64,000 bases of DNA from Streptomyces sp. NRRL S-350 (GTDB lineage: Bacteria; Actinomycetota; Actinomycetes; Streptomycetales; Streptomycetaceae), in NCBI RefSeq assembly GCF_000719705.1, contig NZ_JOHO01000034.1:1-64000 (forward strand), in the 5' to 3' direction. The position numbers and the translations under genes are program-made. Shown one piece after another: positions 36,368 through 45,008 of this stretch. The notes beneath the pieces were generated by a model that was given only the letters and a program-made list of their open reading frames with translations, was not told the origin of the DNA and did no database searches. Within the stretch, counting starts at the first letter, position 1; every line of letters starts with the position of its first letter.

Positions 36368-36397
36368 GGGCGCTCCCCTCTGCCGACGGAATCCCAC

Positions 36398-36417
36398 TTC
36401 CTGGGAGTTTCCTGGGA
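36398..36417 (-). promoter_or_regulatory. TTCCTGGGA direct repeat ahead of the sortase operon
   Basis: TTCCTGGGA occurs at 36398-36406 and 36409-36417, 11 bases apart (one helical turn), 31-50 bases upstream of the sortase start. It is a likely regulator or sigma-factor region for the envelope operon. Confidence 0.55.
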
Positions 36418-36452
36418 AACAATTGAACCGGATCGGACTGTAAGGCACGTCC

Positions 36453-36467
36453 ATACGATGGTCGTAT
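36453..36467. promoter_or_regulatory. Palindrome ATACGATGGTCGTAT
   Basis: Six-base arms ATACGA and TCGTAT flank a three-base centre. It sits in the 403-base divergent gap 36368-36770 between the sortase operon and the lipoprotein gene and looks like a TetR-type operator. Nothing else is seen in the gap except an AT-richer stretch near 36415-36455 that may contain promoters. Confidence 0.5.
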
Positions 36468-36770
36468 CGTCACCCGCCGATCGGCAGGGCTGCCGCCCCC
36501 TTCTCTGCGCCCAGTGGGCGCCCGATCGCAGAGCGCGACCACCGCCCCCCGCGCGCGGCCACCGCAGGACCTCGCCCGCCACGAGCTACCGACGGTTCCC
36601 CGACTCGGTTCGGTTGCGACGTTCGGGCGATCGGTTACGACCACCGGCTGCGCCTCTTCGATCACTTACGCCCTCATGCCATGCTGACTCGGTCACGGGT
36701 TCTATCACCTGACGTTCCGACCGGATCCCGCACTCCCGCACTGCCGAACGCCTCACGATACGGAGTGACC

Positions 36771-38063
36771 ATGGACGCGCTCTCCCGCCGCACCCTGTTG
36801 GCGGCCGGTGCCGCCACCGCCGCCACCCTGGCGGCGGGCTGCGGCAGCAACCACGCCACCGGCGGGGAGCGGGCGACCGGGTCCGCCGCCCCCGCCACCG
36901 GCGCGGCCGTCGAGCAGAGCGCCACCCCGGCCCCCGCCCCCAAGCCGCAGGTCGTCCTGATCGGCGACGGCTCCACCTCCGACACCGGCGCCCAGCCGCA
37001 CCAGCCCGTCCCCGAGCGGCTGCAGCCCGGTCAGCGCCCGCCGCAGTTCGTGGTCTTCTCCTGGGACGGCGCCGGCGAGCTCGACAACGGACTGTTCGCC
37101 CGCTTCCGCCGGCTGGCCCAGGAGCACGACGCGAAGATGACCTTCTTTCTCAGCGGCCTCTACCTGCTGCCCGAGTCGAAGAAGGACCTCTACCGCCCGC
37201 CCCAGCACAAGGTCGGCGCGTCCGACATCGGCTACCTGAGCGACCAGCACATCCGCGACACCCTGGAGAACGTGCGCGCGGCCTGGCTGGAGGGCCACGA
37301 GATCGGCACCCACTTCAACGGCCACTTCTGCGGCGCCACCGGCGTCGGCAAGTGGTCCCCCGAGGAGTGGGACAGCGAGATCCAGCAGGCCATGGACTTC
37401 GTGACGAACTGGCGCACCAACACCGGCTTCACCGACCTGCCCGCGCTGCCCTTCGACTACCGCAAGGAGCTGATCGGCAGCCGCACCCCCTGCCTGGAGG
37501 GCCAGCGCAACCTGCTGCCCACCGCGGTCAAGCGCGGCTGGCGCTACGACAGCAGCGGCAACGGCACCCAGGTGTGGCCGCAGAAGATCCAGGGCGGCGC
37601 CCTGTGGGACCTCCCGCTGCAGTCCATCCCCTTCCCCGGGCACACCTTCCAGGTCCTCTCGATGGACTACAACATCATGTACAACCAGTGCGGCCCCAAC
37701 ACCAAGGCCGATCCGGCGCTCCACCCGGGCTTCCAGACCCAGGCCCGCGACGCCTACCTGATGGGCTTCGACCGCACGTACAACGGCAACCGGGCGCCGT
37801 ACGTCATCGGCAACCACTTCGAGGAGTGGAACGGCGGCATCTACATGAACGCCGTCGAGGAGGTCCTCAAGACCATCGCGGGCAAGCCGGAGGTCCGGCT
37901 GGTCTCCTTCCGCCAGCTGGTCGACTGGCTGGACGCCCAGGACCCGGCCGTGCTGCGCAAGCTGCAGACCCTCGCCCCCGGCCAGGCCCCGGCCGGCGGC
38001 TGGGAGGCCTTCCTCGGCACCCCGGCGGCGCCGCCGGCCCCCTCCGCCGCCGCCGTCGGCTGA
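36771..38063 (+). CDS. Tat-type lipoprotein with a deacetylase-like fold
   Basis: This 430-residue protein begins SRRTLLAAGAATAATLAAGC, a twin-arginine signal with a lipobox Cys. The body resembles NodB-type polysaccharide deacetylases: SWDGAGE near the first acidic motif, the metal-type HEIGTHFNGHF and a reduced SRTPCLEG in place of RxPY. The usual TFDDG is not intact, so activity may be altered. It is probably on the outer membrane face and acts on cell-wall or surface glycan. The ATG at 36771 follows GGAGTGACC. It is divergent from the sortase operon. Confidence 0.85.
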   Translation: MDALSRRTLLAAGAATAATLAAGCGSNHATGGERATGSAAPATGAAVEQSATPAPAPKPQVVLIGDGSTSDTGAQPHQPVPERLQPGQRPPQFVVFSWDGAGELDNGLFARFRRLAQEHDAKMTFFLSGLYLLPESKKDLYRPPQHKVGASDIGYLSDQHIRDTLENVRAAWLEGHEIGTHFNGHFCGATGVGKWSPEEWDSEIQQAMDFVTNWRTNTGFTDLPALPFDYRKELIGSRTPCLEGQRNLLPTAVKRGWRYDSSGNGTQVWPQKIQGGALWDLPLQSIPFPGHTFQVLSMDYNIMYNQCGPNTKADPALHPGFQTQARDAYLMGFDRTYNGNRAPYVIGNHFEEWNGGIYMNAVEEVLKTIAGKPEVRLVSFRQLVDWLDAQDPAVLRKLQTLAPGQAPAGGWEAFLGTPAAPPAPSAAAVG

Positions 38064-38065
38064 GC

Positions 38066-39511
38066 TCAGGCCCGGCCGCGGACCCGGCCGGAGACCAGCG
38101 CCCCCAGCAGGGCCACCCCCGTACTGGTCAGGAACACCACCGCGAAGGCGCCGGGCGAACCGGCGCCTTCGCCCGTGTGGGCGCCGGCCGCCGAGCCGCC
38201 GCCGAGCGCCGCGAACAGCACCCCGGCCAGGCCGGTGAGCAGCACGTTCCCCAGCGCGTCGCTCATCTGCAGCGCGGCCGAGTTGGCGCCGGGGTCCTGC
38301 GGCGCGGAGAGCTTCATCATCAGCACGCTGACGCTCGCGATGGCCAGGCCCATCCCGATCCCGCCGACGCCCCAGGCCACCGCGGCCACCCACGTCGGCA
38401 CCGCCGGGACGAGCACCAGCGCGGCGCCCGCGATCGCCACCGCGGTCAGCACGAAGCCGCCCCGGATCATCGCCTCCCGGTAGCGCTCGGCCCCCGGCCG
38501 CCCCTGCAGCCACGAGCCCAGCGCCCAGGTGAGCCCGCCACTGGTCAGGGTGAGCCCGGCCAGGGTCGGCGAGAGGCCGCGCTGACTGGTCATCATCAGC
38601 GGGACGAACACCTCGGCGGAGAAGAACGCGCCCGCCGCCACCCCGCGCAGCAGGATCACGGTCGGCAGCCCGCGCACCGCCCGCAGCGTCCCGGCGGGCA
38701 GCAGCCCGAGGACGGCGGGCAGCAGCAGCGCCGCCCCGGCCGCGCCCGGGAGCAGCCCGACCGGGTCGAGGCGCTGGCCCGCGTACTGCAGCAGTCCGGC
38801 GCCGAGCGCGGCCATCGCGGCCAGTGCGGTGCGGCGGCGGTCGAAATCCGCGCTCCTGGGCACCGGGTGCTCGCGTTCGGAACGCGCCAGCGCCGGGCCC
38901 ATCACGGCCAGCGGCAGCAGGATCAGCGCCGGGACGGCCAGGAACACCCAGCGCCAGCCGAGGTGCTGTGTGACCGCCCCGGCGACCAGCGGGCCGACGA
39001 TCGAGGGCAGCACCCAGGCCGAGGAGAAGGCCGCGAACACCGACGGGCGCAACCGCTCCGGATAGGCCCGGCCGACCACCACGTACAGCGCGACGATCAC
39101 CAGCCCGCCGCCCAGGCCCTGGACGGCCCGCCCGGCCACGAAGACCCACATCCCGGGCGCCGTGCCGGCCACCAGCAGGCCGACGCCGAACAGCGCGATG
39201 CCGGTGAACAGCGGCCGCCGCGCGCCGCGACGGTCGCACCACTGGCCGGAGACGACCAGGGCGAACAGCGTGGTGGTGAAGTAGCCGGAGAAGGCGAAGG
39301 CGTACAGCCCGAGGCCGTGCAGCTCACGGGCCGCCGTCGGCATCGCGGTGTTGACGGCGGTCGCCTCGAAGGCGATCACCAGCACCACCGAGACGATCCC
39401 CAGCGTCAGCGCGCGGTAGCGGCCGCTGAGCACCCCGCCGCCGGGGTCGTCGTCGCGGGATATCGGTGCGGGGTCGACCGAGGTGGGGGAGGCAGTGGTC
39501 ATACGTGACAT
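38066..39511 (-). CDS. MFS drug-efflux-type transporter
   Basis: This 481-residue major facilitator has 14 predicted helices; SGQWCDRRGARRPLFTG is motif A and FSSAWVLPSIVGPLVAGAV is the antiporter motif C region, as in DHA2-type exporters. The substrate is unknown. It ends only three bases from the convergent lipoprotein gene. The ATG at 39511 is used; another at 39502 is possible. Confidence 0.87.
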   Translation of the reverse strand: MSRMTTASPTSVDPAPISRDDDPGGGVLSGRYRALTLGIVSVVLVIAFEATAVNTAMPTAARELHGLGLYAFAFSGYFTTTLFALVVSGQWCDRRGARRPLFTGIALFGVGLLVAGTAPGMWVFVAGRAVQGLGGGLVIVALYVVVGRAYPERLRPSVFAAFSSAWVLPSIVGPLVAGAVTQHLGWRWVFLAVPALILLPLAVMGPALARSEREHPVPRSADFDRRRTALAAMAALGAGLLQYAGQRLDPVGLLPGAAGAALLLPAVLGLLPAGTLRAVRGLPTVILLRGVAAGAFFSAEVFVPLMMTSQRGLSPTLAGLTLTSGGLTWALGSWLQGRPGAERYREAMIRGGFVLTAVAIAGAALVLVPAVPTWVAAVAWGVGGIGMGLAIASVSVLMMKLSAPQDPGANSAALQMSDALGNVLLTGLAGVLFAALGGGSAAGAHTGEGAGSPGAFAVVFLTSTGVALLGALVSGRVRGRA

Positions 39512-39596
39512 CGTAAGAGCCGTCCGCCCGGATGGCCCCTGACCACGGTCGGTGCTCGACTCCGTCCGTGGTCCTGGGTCGCCGGTCGCCTCCCCG

Positions 39597-39911
39597 TCAG
39601 TGCAGCACCTTGAGTCCGACCACGCCGGAGACGATCAGCAGCAGGCAGGCGATCCGGGCCGCGGTCACCGCGTCGCCCAGGACGGTCATCCCGTACACCG
39701 CGGTGCCGACCGCGCCGATGCCGACCCAGACCGCGTAACCGGTGCCGATCGGGATGGTCCGCATCGCGTACGCCAGGCCGCCCATGCTGAACAGCAGGGC
39801 GACGCCGAAGACGGCGGCGGGGACGGGACGGGTGAAGCCCCTGGACGATTCCAGGGCGACCGCCCACACGGTTTCCAGGAAACTCGAGACGAGCAGAACG
39901 AGCCAGGCCAT
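39597..39911 (-). CDS. gdx: Gdx-type guanidinium exporter (SMR family)
   Basis: This 104-residue four-helix protein belongs to the small multidrug resistance family and to its guanidinium subgroup (formerly SugE). The central Glu in SFLETVWAVALESSRGFTR and the stretch YAVWVGIGAVGTAV are those of Gdx. It should swap guanidinium for protons as a dual-topology dimer. A guanidine-III riboswitch lies 47 bases upstream, which confirms the substrate independently. GGAGG is ten bases ahead of the ATG at 39911. Confidence 0.92.
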   Translation of the reverse strand: MAWLVLLVSSFLETVWAVALESSRGFTRPVPAAVFGVALLFSMGGLAYAMRTIPIGTGYAVWVGIGAVGTAVYGMTVLGDAVTAARIACLLLIVSGVVGLKVLH

Positions 39912-39958
39912 GACGGTGATGCCTCCGCAGTCCACAGCGGCCGAACTGCCGCTGAACT

Positions 39959-39998
39959 GCGCCGTCTTGTCGTCACCGGGTACGACGCGCTCGTCCGG
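39959..39998 (-). promoter_or_regulatory. Guanidine-III (ykkC-III) riboswitch
   Basis: On the minus strand the RNA reads CCGGACGAG at its 5-prime end, has the core GUACCCGGU and ends ACAAGACGGCGC. This matches the guanidine-III riboswitch remembered from Thermobifida, with one base fewer in the first loop. The two CCGG segments can form the pseudoknot helix and GCGUCGU pairs with ACGGCGC, one pair becoming a G-U wobble. It precedes gdx and should switch it on when guanidine is present, probably by freeing the ribosome site. Confidence 0.9.
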
Positions 39999-40067
39999 GG
40001 TGGCGCGAACGAGGCCACCTGTCCGCGACCGTAGCACACCTTGCCATGCAGAATTTACAATCCGGCG

Positions 40068-40096
40068 TTGACCCCCCTCCCCGTATACGCCACCAT
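40068..40096 (+). promoter_or_regulatory. Probable tRNA-Cys promoter
   Basis: TTGACC at 40068-40073 is a good -35 element and CACCAT at 40091-40096 a weak -10 with a 17-base spacer. Transcription would begin a few bases before the tRNA 5-prime end at 40106. Confidence 0.4.
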
Positions 40097-40105
40097 GAAT
40101 TCACT

Positions 40106-40177
40106 GGCCGTGTGCCCGAGTGGTTTAGGGAACCGCCTGCAAAGCGGTGCACGCGGGTTCGATTCCCGCCATGGCCT
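40106..40177 (+). tRNA. tRNA-Cys (anticodon GCA)
   Basis: The acceptor stem GGCCGTG pairs with CATGGCC with one G-T wobble, and the discriminator base is T, the Cys identity base. The anticodon stem-loop is ACCGC CTGCAAA GCGGT with GCA, and the T-arm is GCGGG TTCGATT CCCGC. CCA is not encoded. It stands alone and is divergent from the guanidine riboswitch. Confidence 0.96.
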
Positions 40178-40183
40178 CGTGGA

Positions 40184-40228
40184 AAAGGAATTGCCGGTCG
40201 ACTCGCGAAGTCGACCGGCAATTCCTTT
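40184..40228. terminator. Strong bidirectional terminator after tRNA-Cys
   Basis: A 20-base-pair perfect stem (40184-40203 with 40209-40228) with loop CGCGA begins seven bases after the tRNA. It carries AAA and TTT at its ends and separates the tRNA from the convergent xanthine-dehydrogenase-like operon. The next 100 bases (to 40334) are only C/T-rich filler. Confidence 0.85.
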
Positions 40229-40334
40229 CCGTTGACTCGCGCCGCTTTCGCGACGGTTTCCCGCCGCTTTCGTGCGGCTTTCCCGCGAGTTTTTTCGCGC
40301 CCGGGTTCCCGCCGCTCCCGCCGCGGCGTTCCCC

Positions 40335-42662
40335 TCAGGCCGTGACGGCGTCCTCAGCCCGGATCGGCAATCGGCCGACCGGCAGGCCGGTGGCGGCGCG
40401 GACGGCCGCGGCGACGGCCGCCGGGGCGACCACCGCGGGCACCGCGCCGACCGCCTTGGCGCCGAAGGGGGCGACCACGTCCCGCTCCTCCAGCAGCGTG
40501 GCGATCCGCACCTCAGGGGTGTCCAGCGCGGTCGGCAGCCGGTAACCGGTCAGCGAGGGGTTCTGCAGCACGCCGCCCTCCGTGCGCAGGTCCTCCAGCA
40601 GCGCCAGGCCCACGCCCTGCGCCACGCCCGCCTCGATCCGGTCCTCGATCTGGCGCGGGTTCAGCGCCCGCCCGACGTCCTGGGCGACCGTCATCTCGAC
40701 CACCCGCACGGCACCCAGCTCGATGTCCACGTCCACCACCGCGCGCATCGCGCAGAACGAGATGGAGACGAAGGCGTCGCCCTGCCCGGACTCGTCCAGC
40801 GGCTCGGTGGGGTGCGGGCGGCACTGCGCGGTCGCCCAGAGCTCCTTGCCCTCCAGCGCCTCGGCGACCGGCATGCCCAGCACCCCGTCGTACGAGGTGA
40901 TCTTGCCGTCGGCGATCTGCAGCAGCTCCGCCGACATCCCGAAGTTGGCCGCGATCGGCTGCAGCAGCTGGTGGCGGACCATCAGCGCGGCCCGCTCGAC
41001 CGCGCCGCCGGAGACCCAGGTGTGCCGGCCCCGCGCGGACGGACCGGCGATCGACTGGTCGCTGTCGGCCGGCGCGATGTAGACCTCGCTGACGCCCAGT
41101 ACGGTCTGCACGATCTGCCGGGCCAGCGTGGCGAAGCCCTGCCCGGCGTCGACGGCCGCGCAGATCACCGTGGCGTGGTCGCCGCTGACCCGCACCGTCG
41201 CGGTGGAGACCTCGTCCTCGCCCTCGGCGCCCAGCATGTGCACCATGCCGACGGCGTAGCCGATGCCGCGCCGCACCGCCGCCGGGTCGCCCGCGCCGCC
41301 GGGACCGCCGGGCAGCAGCCACTCGGCGTCCGGCTCGTCCACCGGCAGGGCCGGCAGCGGCTCGTCGGCGACGGCGTCCAGCAGGGCCCGCACCGGCGCC
41401 GGGCAGGTGACGGCCTGTCCGGTGGGCAGCGGGTCGCCGGTGGACATCGCGTTGCGCCGGCGGATCTCCACCGGGTCCACGCCGACCCGGGCGGCCAGCT
41501 GGTCCAGCTGCGACTCGTACGCGAAGCAGGCCTGCAGCGCGCCCTCGCCGCGCATCCGCCCGGCCGGCGGGTTGTTGGTGCGCACCGCCCAGGCGTCCAC
41601 GAAGACGTTCGGGCAGATGTACGGGCCGACCGAGAACGCCGTCGCGGCGGCCAGCGCCTCGGCCGAGACGTCCGCGTAGGCGCCGCCGTCCAGCAGGATC
41701 TGCGCCTCGACCTTCACCAGGGTGCCCTCGGCGTCGGCGTGGTGGCGGTAGCGCAGGAGAGCGGGGTGGCGCGAGGTGTGGGTGTGGAAGGACTCCTCAC
41801 GGGTGAGGGTCATCTTCACCGGGCGGCCGGTGCGCAGCGCCAGCAGTGCGAGGGTCACCTGGAAGGAGAGGTCCTCGCGGTCGGTGGTGGCGCCGGGCAC
41901 GCCGGTGACCACCAGCCGGACCCGGTCGGGCTCCAGGCCGAGGCAGGCGGCGGTGCGGTCGCGGTCGCCGTGCGGGTCGGTGGAGGACAGGTGCAGCTCG
42001 ACGCCGCCGTCCGGGCGCGGTACGGCCAGCCCGGCCTCGGCGCCGAGCGGGGCGGGGTCCTGCCGGCCGACCTGGTAGAGGCCCTCGACGACGATCTCGC
42101 CGACCGCGTCGGGGTCACCGGTGCGCAGCGGCAGGTGGCGGAACAGGTTGCCGTCCGGGTGCAGCGGCGGCGCGGTGAACGCCTGCTCGGGGTCGATCAC
42201 GGCCTCCAGGGGCTCGTAGTCGACCGCGATCAGACCGACCGCCAGCCGGGCGGTGTCCGGGTGGTCGGCGGCCACCGCGGCGATCGGCTCGCCGTGGTGG
42301 CGCACCACGCCGGCGGCCAGCACCGGCCGGTCGGCGACGATCGGGCCGGCCGGGGCGCCGTCGGGGGCGCCGTCCGGGCCCGGCGGCAGGTCGGCGGCGG
42401 TGACCACGGCGTGCACACCGGGCAGCGCGAGCGCGGCCGAGGTGTCGATGCCGCGGATCCGGGCGTGCGGGTGCGGCGAGCGCAGCACCGCGCCCCACAG
42501 CAGGCCCTCGGCCCACAGGTCGGCCGCGTACGGGTAGATGCCGAGCGCCTTGGGCAGTGCGTCGCTGCGCAGCGGGGAGCTGCCCAGGCCGAACGGCTCC
42601 GGTGCGCCGCCCTCGTCGCCGTCCTGCTGGGGTGCTGCGCCGATGTCGGTAGGCGACGTCAT
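40335..42662 (-). CDS. Xanthine-dehydrogenase-like molybdenum subunit with eroded active site
   Basis: This 775-residue protein has the full length and order of the molybdenum-cofactor subunit: a hammerhead domain (LGIYPYAADLWAEGLLWGAV), then the two cofactor domains. DAGQGFATLARQIVQTVLG and ARGRHTWVSGGAV are normal. Three sites are not: the GGGFGGKED loop reads GVPGATTDRED; the RGFG motif reads MRGEGALQ; and the KGxGE motif that holds the catalytic Glu reads AKAVGAVP, with Ala instead. It may no longer hydroxylate purines, or may use another substrate. The ATG at 42662 overlaps the iron-sulfur gene stop by four bases. Confidence 0.88.
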   Translation of the reverse strand: MTSPTDIGAAPQQDGDEGGAPEPFGLGSSPLRSDALPKALGIYPYAADLWAEGLLWGAVLRSPHPHARIRGIDTSAALALPGVHAVVTAADLPPGPDGAPDGAPAGPIVADRPVLAAGVVRHHGEPIAAVAADHPDTARLAVGLIAVDYEPLEAVIDPEQAFTAPPLHPDGNLFRHLPLRTGDPDAVGEIVVEGLYQVGRQDPAPLGAEAGLAVPRPDGGVELHLSSTDPHGDRDRTAACLGLEPDRVRLVVTGVPGATTDREDLSFQVTLALLALRTGRPVKMTLTREESFHTHTSRHPALLRYRHHADAEGTLVKVEAQILLDGGAYADVSAEALAAATAFSVGPYICPNVFVDAWAVRTNNPPAGRMRGEGALQACFAYESQLDQLAARVGVDPVEIRRRNAMSTGDPLPTGQAVTCPAPVRALLDAVADEPLPALPVDEPDAEWLLPGGPGGAGDPAAVRRGIGYAVGMVHMLGAEGEDEVSTATVRVSGDHATVICAAVDAGQGFATLARQIVQTVLGVSEVYIAPADSDQSIAGPSARGRHTWVSGGAVERAALMVRHQLLQPIAANFGMSAELLQIADGKITSYDGVLGMPVAEALEGKELWATAQCRPHPTEPLDESGQGDAFVSISFCAMRAVVDVDIELGAVRVVEMTVAQDVGRALNPRQIEDRIEAGVAQGVGLALLEDLRTEGGVLQNPSLTGYRLPTALDTPEVRIATLLEERDVVAPFGAKAVGAVPAVVAPAAVAAAVRAATGLPVGRLPIRAEDAVTA

Positions 42663-43930
42663 GATGCGTGGTCGTCCTCGGGGAGCCGGATGCCGTGGGC
42701 GGGGGTGGCACCGTACGGGGCGCCGGCCGGGGCACCGCCCTCGGCGGGGGCACCGTGCGGGTGCTGGGCGACGTACGGGGTGCCGTGCGGCGGCGTGCCG
42801 TCGAAGGCGGTGCCGGGCAGCGGGGTGCCGTGCGCGGGGGTGGGCTCGTAGACCGGGGCGTCGTACCCGGTGTCGTACCCGGTGCCGTAGCCGGTGTGCT
42901 GCTGGTGGCCGTCCGGGTAGGGCAGGTACGTGCCGTGGGCGGGGGTGCCCTGGTACGCCTGTTCGGGGTAGCCCTGCGGCGGGTAGTACACCTGGTCGTC
43001 GGTGGCCTGGGCGGGGATCCCGCCGTGCACCGGGGCCAGGACGGCGGTGTCGTACACGCCGGTGTCGTAGCCGCCCGCCGGATCGCCGTACGGCGTCCCG
43101 ACCGGGATCTGCGCCTGGTCGACGGGCTGCTGCCCGGCGGGGTGCGGGGCGGCGGGGTGCGGGGCCGCGGGCTGCTGGGCGGCGGGGTGCTGCTGCGGGA
43201 CGTGCTCGATCCAGGCCTCGGCGTCGGCGTAGACCGGCGGCTCGACGGCGGCCCCGGGTTCCGCGGGTGTGCCGGCGGGCGGCTCGGCCACCGGCTGGGC
43301 GGGCGGGTCGCCCGCTGCCCCGCCGCCCGGCTCGGCGGACTGTGCGGCAGCCTCCGCGGCGGCTTCCTCCGCCTCCTCGGCCTCCAGGGCGCGGGCGTCC
43401 GCGACGGTCTGGACGGCGGCGAGCACGCCCTTGTAGCCGGTGCAGCGGCAGAGGTTGCCGCAGAGCGCCTGCCGGGCCTCGACCTCGGTGGGCCGGTGGT
43501 TGCGCTGGAGCAGGTCGTGCACGGCCATCGCCATGCCCGGGGTGCAGTAGCCGCACTGGACGGCGCCGGAGGCGGCCAGCGCCTGCTGGACGTCGCTCGC
43601 GCCGCCGCCGGCCGACAGGCCCTCGACGGTGTTGATCTCGCTGTCGGCGGCCAGCGCGGCGGGCACCAGGCAGCCGGCCACGAGCTGGCCGTCCACCTGC
43701 ACCGAGCAGGCCCCGCACTCGCCCTGCTCGCAGCCGTCCTTGGCGCCGGCCAGGCCGAGCCGCTCGCGCAGCACGTAGAGCAGGCTCTCGCCGATCCAGG
43801 CGTCGGTGACGGGCCGTTCGAAACCGTTGACCCGCAGCGTGTAGGAGGCGCACGGGCGCAGCTCGCGGCTGACCTGCGGGGAGAGGCCGAGCGGGTCGGC
43901 GTCGAGGGTCTCGATGGGGTCTGTGCTCAC
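42659..43930 (-). CDS. Two-[2Fe-2S] subunit with a long disordered tail
   Basis: The first 180 of 423 residues form the electron-transfer subunit of xanthine-dehydrogenase-type enzymes: CEQGECGAC, the following single Cys, then CGYCTPG and CRCTG bind two 2Fe-2S clusters. The remaining 240 residues are Pro/Ala/Gly/His/Tyr-rich and disordered, with repeats such as PAHGTPLPG, PPHGTPY and PAHGTYLPY. This tail is far longer than the family norm. It is joined to the neighbouring subunits by four-base overlaps. The GTG at 43930 is used. Confidence 0.88.
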   Translation of the reverse strand: MSTDPIETLDADPLGLSPQVSRELRPCASYTLRVNGFERPVTDAWIGESLLYVLRERLGLAGAKDGCEQGECGACSVQVDGQLVAGCLVPAALAADSEINTVEGLSAGGGASDVQQALAASGAVQCGYCTPGMAMAVHDLLQRNHRPTEVEARQALCGNLCRCTGYKGVLAAVQTVADARALEAEEAEEAAAEAAAQSAEPGGGAAGDPPAQPVAEPPAGTPAEPGAAVEPPVYADAEAWIEHVPQQHPAAQQPAAPHPAAPHPAGQQPVDQAQIPVGTPYGDPAGGYDTGVYDTAVLAPVHGGIPAQATDDQVYYPPQGYPEQAYQGTPAHGTYLPYPDGHQQHTGYGTGYDTGYDAPVYEPTPAHGTPLPGTAFDGTPPHGTPYVAQHPHGAPAEGGAPAGAPYGATPAHGIRLPEDDHAS

Positions 43931-44829
43931 TTCAGCGCCCTTCCCAGTGCCCGTCGGGCCAGCACCGCTACGGTACGCCGCAGCCGAACGGCGGCCGCGG
44001 TCGGCCCCTCGGTCACGGCCTCCCAGGCGCCCTCGGCGCCGTAGTTGTCGGGGACGCAGGCGGTGGCCACGTATTCGCCGAAGGCGGCGTTCGCGGCCGG
44101 GTCGATTTCGCGGCTGCCGTCCCAGTCGATGCAGCCGGCCACCCAGGCCTCGGCCTCCAGCGGGCGCAGCGGCACCGGGGCGACGGCCCCGACGGCGCAG
44201 CGGACCGAGCGCCGGGCCGGGTCGAGGACGAGGGCGACGGAGGCGGTGGCGCGGGCCGGGCCGCTGCGGCCGGTGGCCTTGAGGAAGACCTGCGGCGCGT
44301 GCAGCAGCGGGACGCGCACCCAGGTGAGCAGTTCGCCGGGGCGCACCGGGTCGAGGCCGGTGAGCAGGTGACTGACCGGCACCTCGCGGGTGGCGCCGGC
44401 GCGCGCGAGGGTGACGCTGGCCTCCAGTGCGGCGAGCACCGGCAGGGTGTCGCCGGCCGGCGCGGCGGTGACGATGTTGCCGCCGAGGGTGCCGACGTTG
44501 CGGACCTGCGGCGGGCCGGCGGTGCGGGCGGCGTCGGCGAGCGCGGGGATGAGCGCGGCGAAGTCGGGGCGGTCCATCCGGGCGTGGGTGAGTCCGGCGC
44601 CGAGGACGGCGGTGCCGCCGTCCTCGTAGCGCCAGCCGCGCAGTTCGGTGATCCGGCCGAGGCCGACCAGGGCGGCGGGGCGCAGCCGGCCGGCATTGAC
44701 GGCTTCCATGAGGTCGGTGGCTCCGGCCACCGGTACCGCGGCCGGGGCGGTGGCCAGCGCGTCGACGGCCTCGTCGAGCGAGGCCGGCAGCATGATCGTC
44801 CGGTTCACCTGGGTCCCACCGTGCTCCAC
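43927..44829 (-). CDS. FAD-binding subunit of the xanthine-dehydrogenase-like enzyme
   Basis: This 300-residue subunit has the FAD loops AVPVAGATDLMEAVNAG and RNVGTLGGNIVTAAPAGDTLP and the C-terminal CO-dehydrogenase flavoprotein domain. Electrons pass from molybdenum through the clusters to this FAD. Its stop overlaps the iron-sulfur subunit start (GTGA). The start is uncertain: GTG at 44829 and GTG at 44808 are both possible and both have weak ribosome sites. The gene leads the three-subunit operon. Confidence 0.87.
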   Translation of the reverse strand: MEHGGTQVNRTIMLPASLDEAVDALATAPAAVPVAGATDLMEAVNAGRLRPAALVGLGRITELRGWRYEDGGTAVLGAGLTHARMDRPDFAALIPALADAARTAGPPQVRNVGTLGGNIVTAAPAGDTLPVLAALEASVTLARAGATREVPVSHLLTGLDPVRPGELLTWVRVPLLHAPQVFLKATGRSGPARATASVALVLDPARRSVRCAVGAVAPVPLRPLEAEAWVAGCIDWDGSREIDPAANAAFGEYVATACVPDNYGAEGAWEAVTEGPTAAAVRLRRTVAVLARRALGRALK

Positions 44830-45008
44830 TTGCTCATCTGTCGCCTGCCGCCCGCGGCCTTCGGCCGTGCTGTCCTGCGTCAGCAGCCCGGCCTGGCCCG
44901 TAGGGTACGGGCGATCGGGCCGGGTTGGGCAACTCTGGCACACAATGCTCGATGATCACTTCGGGGCCGGTGAACGGGACTGCCCGATTGGGACGGATAC
45001 CGGGCGGT

